Source: Pseudomonas spelaei (GTDB lineage Bacteria > Pseudomonadota > Gammaproteobacteria > Pseudomonadales > Pseudomonadaceae). Taken from it: DNA of 48,411 nt. Below, piece after piece: positions 27,600-35,440 of this stretch. The position numbers and the translations under genes are program-made. Location of the stretch: positions 1-48,411 of the forward strand of contig NZ_WNNK01000031.1 in the NCBI RefSeq assembly GCF_009724245.1, given 5' to 3'. How positions within the stretch are numbered: position 1 is the first letter of the stretch; the number at the start of each line of letters is the position of its first letter. The notes below the pieces were generated by a model. It had not been told where the DNA came from. It was given only the letters and a program-made list of their open reading frames with translations, and ran no database searches.

Positions 27600-30500
27600 A
27601 TGCGCAACCCCGCTGACCGCACCCCACCGCTGCCTCGCATTCATGCGCTCAACCCGCAGGAGGCGGAGCAGAGTTGGGAAAGTGCCCCACAATTATTGGC
27701 CGCACTCAATGCTGCGCGCCTGGGTGCCTGGTCTTGGGAAATCGACAGCGGGCGAATCAGTTGGTCACGGGGCACACAGGCACTGTTCGGTTTCGACCCC
27801 AGGCAGCCACTGCCCAAGGACCTGGAATACCTCGACCTGCTGGCGGTCGAGGACCGCGCCAAGGTGATCCGGGCCTTTCATGCCGTGCTGGCGGGAGAAC
27901 CCTTCGCACAGGCGATGCACCATCGCATTCAATGGCCCGATGGCAGCCTGCACTGGCTGGAAATCAATGGCAGCCTACTACCGGACAAGACCGGTCGCCG
28001 ACGAATGATCGGGGTAATCCGCGAGATCACCCACCAGCGCGAACGGGAACAGGCCCTCAGCCACTCCGAAAAGCGCTTCGCCACGCTGTTTCACCTGTGT
28101 CCGAACATGGTGCTGCTGACCCGCCAGGCCGATGGCCAGATCAGCGAAGCCAACCAGTATTTCGAAAGCCTGTTCGGCTGGCCGGTGGCCGATGCCATTG
28201 GCCGCAGCACCCTGGACCTGGGCCTGTGGGTGCACCCGGAACAACGTGCCTTGCTGGTCAAGGCCACCCAGCGCAAGGGCGAGCCCATCAGCATGGAGGT
28301 GCAGTTCCGCGCCAGCAACGGGCAGATTCACGACGGCACCCTCAGTGCGCAAAAAGTCGAGATGGACGGCGAGGCCTACCTGATCAGCACGTTCCTCGAC
28401 ACCACGGAACGCAAGAACGCCGAACAAGCCCTCAAAGACAGCCAGGAGCGCCTGGACCTGGCGCTCGACTCGGCGCAACTGGGCACCTGGGACTGGCATA
28501 TCCCCAGCGGCCTGCTCTATGGTTCGGCACGGGCCGCCCAATTGCACGGGCTGGAACCTCAACCGTTTCACGAGTCCTTCGACGCCTTTTTTGAAGGCAT
28601 GCCCCATCAAGAGCGCGAAAGCATGCGCCATGCCTATCGCACGCTGCGAGAGGGTCCGGCGGGCAACTATCAGCTGACGTACCGAGTGCAACTGGAGGAT
28701 GGCAGCACCCGCTACCTGGAAAGCCGCGCGCGCCTCTATCGCGATGAGCAAGGCGCACCGCTGCGCATGGCTGGCACTCTGCTCGACATCACCGACCAGG
28801 TGGAGCGCGAACAACGCCTGAGCGCGTCCGAGGAAAAATTTGCCAGCCTGTTCCAGGCCAGCCCCGATCCGATCTGCGTGACGCGCCTGGAAACCGGCCA
28901 GTTCATCGAGATCAACCCGGCCTTCACCCTGACCTTCGGCTGGACCGCCGCCGAGGTCATCAACAGTAACGCGGAACAACTCGGCCTGTGGGATGAATCC
29001 AGCCAGCGCCTGCAACGCATCGAGCAGGTTATCCGCGACCAGGCATTGAATAATGTGGCGATCACTGTCCATCACAAGAATGGCCAAAGCCTGACCTGCG
29101 TGATTTCCAGCCGCCTGATCAAGGTGGGTGAGCACCCTTGTATCGTCACCACCTTGCGCGATATCACTCAGCAGCAGCGCTCGGAAGCGGCACTCAAGGC
29201 CAGCGAAGAGAAGTTCGCCAAGGCCTTCCATTCCAGCCCTGACGCGGTGTCCATCACCGAACGCGATACCGGGCGCTACGTGGAGGTCAACGACGGATTC
29301 TGTCGCTTGACCGGCTATCGCGCCGAAGAAGCCATTGGCCTGACGCTGTACCAGATCGGCATCTGGGCCGACGAGAACCAACGTGCGGCGCTGCTGGCCG
29401 AATTGCAGATCAAGGGCCGCATTCATCACCTGGAAATGCTCTGGCACAACAAGCGCGGGGAGGTGATGGCGGTCGAGGTGTCAGTCGAGCCGATCACCCT
29501 CAATGAAACCCCGTGCCTGCTGCTGACCGCCCGGGACGTCAGCCTGTTGAAAAACGCCCAGGCACAGATACGCCACCTGGCCTATCACGACCCACTGACT
29601 AACCTGCCCAACCGCGCATTGCTGATGGACCGCCTGAGCCAGCAGATCGCCCTGCTCAAACGCCATAACCTGCGGGGCGCCCTGCTGTTTCTCGATCTGG
29701 ATCACTTCAAGCACATCAACGACTCCCTCGGCCACCCGGTAGGCGATACGGTGCTGAAAATCGTCACCGCGCGCCTGGAGGCCAGTGTGCGCATGGAAGA
29801 CACCGTGGCGCGCCTGGGGGGCGATGAGTTTGTGGTTTTGCTCAGCGGCCTGGAGGGTTCGCGTGCAGAGGTCGGCAGCCAGGTTCAGACGTTAGCCGAC
29901 ACCTTGCGCGAGCTGTTGTCAGAGCCGATGTTTCTTGATGGCCACCGCTTGCAGGTCACGCCAAGCATTGGCGTCGCACTGATTCCCGATCACGGCTCTA
30001 CACCCACTGACTTGCTCAAGCGCGCCGACATTGCCCTCTATCGGGCCAAGGACTCCGGGCGCAATACCACCCAGATGTTCCACAACAGTATGCAGAAAAC
30101 CGCCAGCGAACGGCTGCGCATGGAGACCGACCTGCGCCTGGCCCTATCCCGCGGGGAATTCAGCGTGCATTACCAACCGCAAGTGGACGCCCGAGGCAAT
30201 CGCATCGTCGGCGCCGAAGCCCTGGTGCGCTGGCAGCATCCGCAGCTGGGTGCGCAATCGCCGGCCGAATTTATCAAGGTCCTGGAGGACAGCGGACTGA
30301 TCCTGGAGGTCGGCACGTGGATTCTCGACGAGGCGTGCGCAGCGTTCGCACATCTGATTGCCGAAGGCTTGGTGGACCCGCTGAATTTCAGCCTGTGCGT
30401 CAATATCAGCCCTCGACAGTTTCGCCAGAACGACTTTGTAGAACGGGTGGAACGCAGCCTGAGACGGTTTCAGTTGCCGTTCTCTCTGCTGAAACTGGAA

Positions 30501-30878
30501 ATCACCGAGGGCATTGTGATCCAGAACCTCGACGACACCATCAGCAAGATGCGCCGCCTGAAAAAACTCGGTGTGAGTTTTGCCATGGACGATTTTGGTA
30601 CAGGTTACTCGTCGCTGACTTACCTCAAACGCTTGCCGGTGAATGCACTGAAAATCGATCAGTCGTTTGTACGCGATGCGACGCATGATCCTAACGACGC
30701 CGAGATCATCCGGGCGATTGTAGCGATGGCTCGAAGCTTGAACCTTGAGGTGATTGCCGAGGGGGTGGAAACGCCTGAGCAGTTAGCGTTCCTGCAAGGG
30801 TTGGGCTGCCATTTGTATCAAGGGTATTTGCACAGCAGGCCCCTGCCGCTGGAGGGGTTAAAACGGTTATTGGAATGA
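27600..30878 (+). CDS. Multi-PAS GGDEF-EAL cyclic-di-GMP protein
   Basis: The 1092-residue protein has five PAS-type sensor domains (starting near residues 32, 155, 280, 409 and 533), then GGDEF (about 660-830) and EAL (about 845-1090). GGDEF at 740-744 is intact, and an RxxD inhibitory site (Arg731-Asp734) stands five residues before it. The EAL half keeps EALVRW (873), NISPRQF, EITE, DDFGTGYSSL and IAEGVET, so phosphodiesterase activity is expected. I see no membrane segment, so it is probably cytoplasmic. The ATG at 27600 is favoured over a TTG seven codons upstream. It follows the LysR gene after 63 bases. Confidence 0.92.
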   Translation: MRNPADRTPPLPRIHALNPQEAEQSWESAPQLLAALNAARLGAWSWEIDSGRISWSRGTQALFGFDPRQPLPKDLEYLDLLAVEDRAKVIRAFHAVLAGEPFAQAMHHRIQWPDGSLHWLEINGSLLPDKTGRRRMIGVIREITHQREREQALSHSEKRFATLFHLCPNMVLLTRQADGQISEANQYFESLFGWPVADAIGRSTLDLGLWVHPEQRALLVKATQRKGEPISMEVQFRASNGQIHDGTLSAQKVEMDGEAYLISTFLDTTERKNAEQALKDSQERLDLALDSAQLGTWDWHIPSGLLYGSARAAQLHGLEPQPFHESFDAFFEGMPHQERESMRHAYRTLREGPAGNYQLTYRVQLEDGSTRYLESRARLYRDEQGAPLRMAGTLLDITDQVEREQRLSASEEKFASLFQASPDPICVTRLETGQFIEINPAFTLTFGWTAAEVINSNAEQLGLWDESSQRLQRIEQVIRDQALNNVAITVHHKNGQSLTCVISSRLIKVGEHPCIVTTLRDITQQQRSEAALKASEEKFAKAFHSSPDAVSITERDTGRYVEVNDGFCRLTGYRAEEAIGLTLYQIGIWADENQRAALLAELQIKGRIHHLEMLWHNKRGEVMAVEVSVEPITLNETPCLLLTARDVSLLKNAQAQIRHLAYHDPLTNLPNRALLMDRLSQQIALLKRHNLRGALLFLDLDHFKHINDSLGHPVGDTVLKIVTARLEASVRMEDTVARLGGDEFVVLLSGLEGSRAEVGSQVQTLADTLRELLSEPMFLDGHRLQVTPSIGVALIPDHGSTPTDLLKRADIALYRAKDSGRNTTQMFHNSMQKTASERLRMETDLRLALSRGEFSVHYQPQVDARGNRIVGAEALVRWQHPQLGAQSPAEFIKVLEDSGLILEVGTWILDEACAAFAHLIAEGLVDPLNFSLCVNISPRQFRQNDFVERVERSLRRFQLPFSLLKLEITEGIVIQNLDDTISKMRRLKKLGVSFAMDDFGTGYSSLTYLKRLPVNALKIDQSFVRDATHDPNDAEIIRAIVAMARSLNLEVIAEGVETPEQLAFLQGLGCHLYQGYLHSRPLPLEGLKRLLE

Positions 30879-30892
30879 GCCTGGAAAATAAA

Positions 30893-30924
30893 GGCAGCCA
30901 CTTTGCCGGGGCAATGTGGCTGCC
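30893..30924 (+). terminator. Stem-loop after the GGDEF-EAL gene
   Basis: GGCAGCCAC ... GTGGCTGCC is a perfect 9-bp stem with an inner TGCC/GGCA pairing. It starts 14 bases after the stop codon. There is no T-run, so it is at best a Rho-assisted terminator. It also marks the left edge of the AT-richer island. Confidence 0.45.
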
Positions 30925-31049
30925 AGGTCCAAGGCATCGGCCGAGGGCTTTGTATTATTTATCGACGACCGAAATAACCCCACAATTCCTTTTGACAATT
31001 ACACTTTCTCCCGTTTATTTGCCCTGATCGCGAATCAAAATACCAAAAC

Positions 31050-31379
31050 TCAAACTTTCACAAACCAGTCCTTGAATAAATTCAAGCCCATCACGAACTT
31101 TTTCAGGCTGCTTGCAAAATAAGAGATCGTTTCGATTGCCCGATCGATAAACTTGTTAATTTCCCCCATGATGCCAAGTGATTCGGCGGGAGCGGGAGCA
31201 GGTGTTGGCGCCACTGTGACTGTCGGCGCCGCAATGGGAATGGAGGGTGGCGTTATTGAAAGCTGTGCTCTCGGTATAAAGTGAATCGGCGCATTGGCTT
31301 TGAACTCAACAGCCGTCTTTTGAGCGTTATAGTTTTCACTGCTTAAAAAAATATCACTGAGACGATAAGAATTGATCAC
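31050..31379 (-). CDS. Small proline-rich protein of unknown function next to the effector-like gene
   Basis: I do not recognise this 109-residue protein. It starts at a GTG with a clear GGGAG ribosome-binding site seven bases before. The N-terminal third is polar. A Pro-Ala-Thr-Val-rich stretch follows at about residues 42-65, and a C-terminal helical segment (INKFIDRAIETISYF, then SLKKFVMGLNLF) completes it. That layout resembles the N-terminal part of the 324-residue neighbour, though in a different order. Codon use and base composition are AT-richer than core genes. It lies on the same strand, 279 bases after that neighbour. A truncated effector or a chaperone-like partner is possible. 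Confidence 0.55.
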   Translation of the reverse strand: MINSYRLSDIFLSSENYNAQKTAVEFKANAPIHFIPRAQLSITPPSIPIAAPTVTVAPTPAPAPAESLGIMGEINKFIDRAIETISYFASSLKKFVMGLNLFKDWFVKV

Positions 31380-31458
31380 GGTATAACTCCCACACTACTC
31401 ATCATTAAAGGGCCGAACACTGCAGCATCGCTGCCAGTCCTACCCCGCGAAAAAAATC

Positions 31459-31486
31459 GGAACCTTTTCTACACAGGTGCCACACA
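31459..31486 (+). promoter_or_regulatory. Perfect hrp box (HrpL-type sigma factor promoter), plus strand
   Basis: The sequence is GGAACC, a 15-base spacer, then CCACACA, matching the consensus GGAACC-N15/16-CCACNNA exactly. It points to the right, towards a short frame starting at 31538 and then antisense into the 3' end of the 324-codon gene. No good effector gene lies directly downstream. Confidence 0.65.
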
Positions 31487-31537
31487 AGGTTTAGCTGAAC
31501 AACCGACACATCAGGCCACACCCAGAGGACTCCATTC

Positions 31538-31786
31538 ATGCCGTCGAGGAAAGACCGGAACCTGTCCCCAAAAGCCATGGCGTTGCGCCACGTCGGCTTT
31601 ATGCTTTTCTATGCGACCTTACGCATGAAAGTCACCACCCGATGCAACAAAAACGCTATCACACGAGCCCTGTTATGGTTCCTGGCTGATAAGGCTTGCC
31701 TCCTCGTTTCCCCCATAGTTCCTCGACGCCTTCAATCACGGCAACGGAATGCCCACGCCTTTCGATCGTACCGATCATGCCGTTGA
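31538..31786 (+). CDS. Doubtful 82-codon frame downstream of the plus-strand hrp box
   Basis: This frame begins 51 bases after the hrp box and has an AGAGGA element eight bases before its ATG. Its last 128 bases run antisense to the end of the 324-codon gene, and the encoded sequence is Arg-rich with no recognisable domain. It could be the start of a truncated effector gene, a small protein, or chance. I keep it only because promoter, ribosome-binding site and start are well placed. Confidence 0.25.
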   Translation: MPSRKDRNLSPKAMALRHVGFMLFYATLRMKVTTRCNKNAITRALLWFLADKACLLVSPIVPRRLQSRQRNAHAFRSYRSCR

Positions 31787-32633
31787 GCAAAGCCGATAAA
31801 GGAACGGTCTTTATATGGTTTTTCAAACCCAGCCGCAGCAGACCTTCGCGAGAATACTCGCCGTCGTTCAGTGTTTTGATCGCTTGATTGAAGCTGCGTG
31901 CAGCAGTGCCATCATTGTTTTCCATCTGCGCTCGCTTGGCGCTGGCGGTAAACAGAAAGCGGGCGTCCTCAAGCATTTCCCTGTTCGGTCCAATAAATTG
32001 CGACCCCCTGGATCCCATTTGTAACTCTGCCTGGCTGAATTTGACTTCAACCCCATCCCTCATTATCACGGCATACCCGTCTCCCGTTTTTTTAACCTCT
32101 TTAAATATATCGGTGGGTTTCTGGCCAAACTTCATCATCGCCGCCTTGATTGCTGACACCGTGACACAGTTGCCATCCGGCCCCTGCCTGAAACCGCCCC
32201 ATATATCATCCGGCTTTTTTCCGGGCGTTGGCCTAAGCGGAACTGGAAATGGATTAACTGGAGATGGGTTAACCGGAAATGGATTAACTGGATACGCATC
32301 CGGAAATGGATTGGCTGGATATGGCCTGGGCGTAACCGATGAAGGTTTAGTTGGGCAAACCATTGTCGGCTTGGGTGTAGAAGAGAAAAAACTCCTGAAA
32401 AAACTCACCGCCATGCCGACCAGGTTGAATACAGCCTGAATCGTATCAACCATCTCTTTGAAACCATTACTTGCAGTAGCATTACCAAAATCGTTAACAG
32501 CCGTATTCCTATAGCTGTTCGATGGCTCGACCGGCGCACTTTTCACTTTCACTTCAGTGGCCTTTCTTTCCACCCCCTCGTCCCACTCTCCCCCTCTCGC
32601 ATCAACCGCTCTTAACATATTTGCAACATGCAT
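31659..32633 (-). CDS. Putative type III effector with papain/calpain-like cysteine protease motif
   Basis: This 324-residue protein starts at an ATG with GAGGAG six bases upstream, and a perfect hrp box ends about 100 bases before the start. The first ten residues lack acidic side chains and have Val at position 3, features reported for exported Pseudomonas effectors. A hydrophobic helix lies near residues 67-83. A proline-rich repeat (NPFPV-type units) spans about 102-133. The C-terminal domain begins GGFRQGPDGNCVTVSAIKAA with Gln150 and Cys156, and a later GHSVAVIEG supplies His295, a papain/calpain-like order. No signal peptide is visible. I do not recognise a named family; effector function is inferred. 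Confidence 0.7.
   Translation of the reverse strand: MHVANMLRAVDARGGEWDEGVERKATEVKVKSAPVEPSNSYRNTAVNDFGNATASNGFKEMVDTIQAVFNLVGMAVSFFRSFFSSTPKPTMVCPTKPSSVTPRPYPANPFPDAYPVNPFPVNPSPVNPFPVPLRPTPGKKPDDIWGGFRQGPDGNCVTVSAIKAAMMKFGQKPTDIFKEVKKTGDGYAVIMRDGVEVKFSQAELQMGSRGSQFIGPNREMLEDARFLFTASAKRAQMENNDGTAARSFNQAIKTLNDGEYSREGLLRLGLKNHIKTVPLSALLNGMIGTIERRGHSVAVIEGVEELWGKRGGKPYQPGTITGLV
32243..32324. repeat. Imperfect 15-bp tandem repeats in the effector-like gene
   Basis: About five units of the type CTGGAAATGGATTAA (for example 32243-32257, 32258-32272, 32273-32287 and 32300-32314) run head to tail. One unit is shortened to 12 bases. On the coding strand they encode repeated Asn-Pro-Phe/Ser-Pro-Val pentapeptides. 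Confidence 0.8.
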
Positions 32634-32734
32634 ATGTCTCTCCTCAACGAACAATTAAGAAAAACATCAAGCAACTTAAAGCTGTAGGGAACGTCTGAAA
32701 AACTCCCCTTATCATCTGTGCTTAATGTTCTTCG

Positions 32735-32762
32735 TCAGTGGCCGCCAAGACCGACAGGTTCC
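32735..32762 (-). promoter_or_regulatory. Perfect hrp box (HrpL-type sigma factor promoter) of the effector-like gene
   Basis: On the minus strand GGAACC, a 15-base spacer and CCACTGA match the HrpL consensus GGAACC-N15/16-CCACNNA at every fixed position. It is oriented towards the 324-codon gene, leaving a leader of roughly 90-100 bases. This implies control by an ECF sigma factor of the HrpL/RspL type and co-expression with a type III secretion system encoded elsewhere. Confidence 0.8.
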
Positions 32763-32768
32763 AGCAGC

Positions 32769-32993
32769 TCAAGTAACCGCAAGCTGCCAAACCTCAAAAC
32801 TCGTACTATCACCAGAGGCATAATCTGATGGCACGTAGGATTTATCTGGGCGATAAAACCCGGACAAAACCCGCGCGCTAAAGGGCTCGACCTGCCCCCT
32901 GAAGGTCGGGTGAAACTCAGGCATCAGATAAGAACAACCGAAGATTCCCTGTTGCGTCTTGCCACACTTGACGTACCCGAAACGCAGCCACAA
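32769..32993 (-). pseudogene. Possible gene remnant, 3' fragment
   Basis: A minus-strand frame of about 74 codons ends six bases before the hrp box. The only upstream start codon is a TTG inside the T-run of the dusC terminator, so it is unlikely to be an intact gene. The peptide (for example FHPTFRGQVEPFSARVLSGF, then SFEVWQLAVT at its end) looks like natural protein rather than a noise frame. It may be the tail of a gene lost when the island formed. I do not recognise the family. Confidence 0.3.
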
Positions 32994-33016
32994 AAAAGGG
33001 CGCCAGTGGCGCCCTT
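32991..33016 (-). terminator. Rho-independent terminator of dusC
   Basis: On the minus strand AAGGGCGCC-ACT-GGCGCCCTT is followed by TTTT. It lies about 30 bases past the dusC stop codon and marks the right edge of the AT-richer island. Confidence 0.9.
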
Positions 33017-33046
33017 CGTGATTGCTTGAACGTTATGCGTAATAGC

Positions 33047-34030
33047 TCAATGCTGCAAAGCTGGCTTTGCACTCCATTGACCGGGATGCGCCATCCCCAG
33101 CAAACGGCTGACCTGCTCCAGATCGGTTTCCCGGCGCAGCGCGGTAAACAGCTCCACCGCTTGTGGGTAGTTACGCGTCAACATCGCCAGCCACTGCTTT
33201 AAACGGCCCGGGGCCTGACGCTCCGTCAACTGCGCGACCGATTGCGTCCAGAACTCCTGAAGCATCGGCTGCATCTGCGCCCAGGTCATCTCCACGACTT
33301 CTTCGCCAGCACGCGCCGCAGCAATCTGCCGGGCCAGGTCGGGGCGAGCCACCAGGCCGCGACCGAGCATGATGTCTTCGACACCGCTGATTTCGCGGCA
33401 ACGCCGCCAATCCTCGACACTCCAGATATCACCGTTGGCGAACACCGGCACCTTGACCACATCCTGCACCCGCGGGATCCACTCCCAATGGGCCGGCGGT
33501 TTGTAGCCATCGGTCTTGGTTCGAGCATGAACCACAATATGTGCGGCGCCACCTTCGGCCAGCGCCGTGGCGCAGACCAGCGCACCGTCCGGGCTGTCGA
33601 AGCCCAGGCGCATTTTGGCGGTGACCGGGATATGCGCCGGCACCGCACGGCGTACGTGTTCGACGATCTGGTTGAGCAGCTCCGGCTCCTTGAGCAGCAC
33701 CGCACCGCCTCGGGATTTGTTGACGGTCTTGGCCGGGCAACCGAAGTTCAGGTCGATGACCTCGCTGCCCAGCTCACAGGCCAGCGCGGCGTTTTCCGCC
33801 AGGCACACCGGATCAGAACCCAACAATTGCACACGCAGCGGCACGCCAGCAGCGGTCTTGGCACCGTGCAGCAATTCCGGGGCGAGCTTGTGGAAGTAGG
33901 CAGGCGTCAGCAGGCGGTCGTTGACCCGGATGAACTCGGTCACGCACCAATCAATACCGCCCACCTGGGTCAGCACGTCCCGCAGGATGTTGTCGACCAA
34001 CCCCTCCATGGGCGCCAAAGCAATTTGCAT
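33047..34030 (-). CDS. dusC: tRNA-dihydrouridine(16) synthase
   Basis: The 327-residue FMN enzyme reduces uridine 16 in the tRNA D-loop. The catalytic cysteine is Cys98 in NFGCPAKTVNKS, the same position as in E. coli DusC. The N-terminus MQIALAPMEGLVD and the FANGDIWS segment are typical. The ATG at 34030 has GAGTG upstream; a GTG three codons earlier is possible. Flanking genes match the order I remember beside gltX in pseudomonads. Confidence 0.94.
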   Translation of the reverse strand: MQIALAPMEGLVDNILRDVLTQVGGIDWCVTEFIRVNDRLLTPAYFHKLAPELLHGAKTAAGVPLRVQLLGSDPVCLAENAALACELGSEVIDLNFGCPAKTVNKSRGGAVLLKEPELLNQIVEHVRRAVPAHIPVTAKMRLGFDSPDGALVCATALAEGGAAHIVVHARTKTDGYKPPAHWEWIPRVQDVVKVPVFANGDIWSVEDWRRCREISGVEDIMLGRGLVARPDLARQIAAARAGEEVVEMTWAQMQPMLQEFWTQSVAQLTERQAPGRLKQWLAMLTRNYPQAVELFTALRRETDLEQVSRLLGMAHPGQWSAKPALQH

Positions 34031-34097
34031 GGAAAACACTCAACAAAAAACGTGGCGCAGTTTACTGGGTTTCCCACAGCAACCGTTAACCCCTGCG

Positions 34098-34529
34098 TCA
34101 GATAGGCAATGCCGGGCCGTAGCCGTCGATAAACTCCGCGGGCATGCGCTTGGGCTTGCCGCTGGACAGCTCGATGCACACAAAGGTGGTTTGCGCCCGC
34201 AACAAGGTGGCACCGTCACTCGGGCGAACCAGTTGAAAACGGCGGGTCATTTTCAAGCGTTGATCCCAGTCGACAATCCACGTCGCCAGTTGCAGTTCGT
34301 CGCCCTCATAACCCGCCGCCAGGTAGTCGATCTCATGGCGCACCACGGCCATGGCGCGATCCAGGCGTCGGTATTCGGCCAGGTCCAACCCCAGACGCTG
34401 GGAGTGACGCCAGGCGCAACGTTCCAGCCAGGATACATACACCGCGTTGTTGGCGTGGCCCAGGCCGTCAATATCCTCAGGCGCTACCTGCAGATCGATG
34501 ATAAACGGCGATGCCAAATCCCAGCCCAT
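34098..34529 (-). CDS. Acyl-CoA thioesterase, 4-hydroxybenzoyl-CoA thioesterase-like hotdog protein
   Basis: The 143-residue single-hotdog protein has the GHANNAVYVSWLE motif near residue 24 that marks the 4HBT/YbgC thioesterase group; an Asp a few residues earlier is the usual catalytic candidate. It probably hydrolyses acyl-CoA or aryl-CoA thioesters, with unknown substrate. The ATG at 34529 has a GGGAG element six bases upstream; the longer frame overlaps the neighbouring hydrolase gene. It follows that gene by 49 bases on the same strand. Confidence 0.88.
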   Translation of the reverse strand: MGWDLASPFIIDLQVAPEDIDGLGHANNAVYVSWLERCAWRHSQRLGLDLAEYRRLDRAMAVVRHEIDYLAAGYEGDELQLATWIVDWDQRLKMTRRFQLVRPSDGATLLRAQTTFVCIELSSGKPKRMPAEFIDGYGPALPI

Positions 34530-34578
34530 GCTTTGCTCCCGGTCGATTAATGTCGGCGGCAGCAGTGTAACCCATGGC

Positions 34579-35412
34579 TCAGGCGGTTTGCCGCTCCGGC
34601 AGGCGAGAACCGGCCAGCAACGCCAGCACGCCCTCGATGACTCGCGGATCGGCCAATACCTTCTGGTGGCCACCCTGCTCCAGGCGCATCAGGCGGCTGT
34701 CAAACCACGCCTCATGGATCATCTGTGAAGCCTTGACCGGAACAAACGTGTCGTCTTCGGCGTGCACGATCAAGCCCGGCATGTTCATTTGATAATGGGC
34801 CACATCCAGATGCTTGAGCGGCATCCCCAAGGAGAACTCGACTTGCTGGATAAACGCCGAACGCGCCCGAGCCGGCAAGCCGACCACGCCGGCAAACCCA
34901 CGCAACACATCGAGAAAACGCGACGGCGCAGCAATGCTCACCAGCGACTCGGTGCGCAGCCCCAACTGGACAGCCAGCATCGCGCTGGCGCCGCCCATGG
35001 AGTGACCGACTACGGCATGCAAGGGCGGCAATTCGGCAGCGGCTTCCAGCATGGCCCGGGCAAACAGCAGCACATGCGCTTCACGCCCGGGCGAGCGGCC
35101 GTGCGCCGGGCCTTCCAGGGCAATCACTGAGTAACCGGCGCCCACCAGCGCGGTGATCAGGCTGGCAAACTGCGTCGGGCGCCCTTCCCAGCCGTGCATC
35201 AACAACACCGCAGGGCCTTGGCCCCAGCGCAGCGCCGACAAGCCGAAACGCAAGGTCATACGCTCCGATTGCGCCAGCAGCGGCAGCTCCCAATCACGGG
35301 GAGGATGGTTACGAGGCGTCATAAACGCCCGGCGCATCTTGTTGGCCACCGTTTGGGGTGCCAGGCGACCCAAGGTGCCATTGACGCCACGAATCCATTT
35401 AAGTGCGCTCAT
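34579..35412 (-). CDS. Alpha/beta hydrolase
   Basis: The 277-residue alpha/beta hydrolase has HGWEGRPTQF (oxyanion-hole region) and the nucleophile elbow GHSMGGASAM. A late acid in AEDDTFVP and a His in GGHQKVL complete the triad. It has no signal peptide, so it is cytoplasmic. The ATG at 35412 has GGGAG six bases upstream. It lies 28 bases after the TetR gene and is probably in the same operon and under its control. The substrate is unknown. Confidence 0.88.
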   Translation of the reverse strand: MSALKWIRGVNGTLGRLAPQTVANKMRRAFMTPRNHPPRDWELPLLAQSERMTLRFGLSALRWGQGPAVLLMHGWEGRPTQFASLITALVGAGYSVIALEGPAHGRSPGREAHVLLFARAMLEAAAELPPLHAVVGHSMGGASAMLAVQLGLRTESLVSIAAPSRFLDVLRGFAGVVGLPARARSAFIQQVEFSLGMPLKHLDVAHYQMNMPGLIVHAEDDTFVPVKASQMIHEAWFDSRLMRLEQGGHQKVLADPRVIEGVLALLAGSRLPERQTA

Positions 35413-35440
35413 CACTCACTCCCAAGGCCCAAGGCCGTCC

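Noticed and set aside
31555..31597. A third GGAACC ... CCAC pair on the plus strand
   Set aside because: The spacer is 25 bases, far outside the 15-16 bases that HrpL promoters need.
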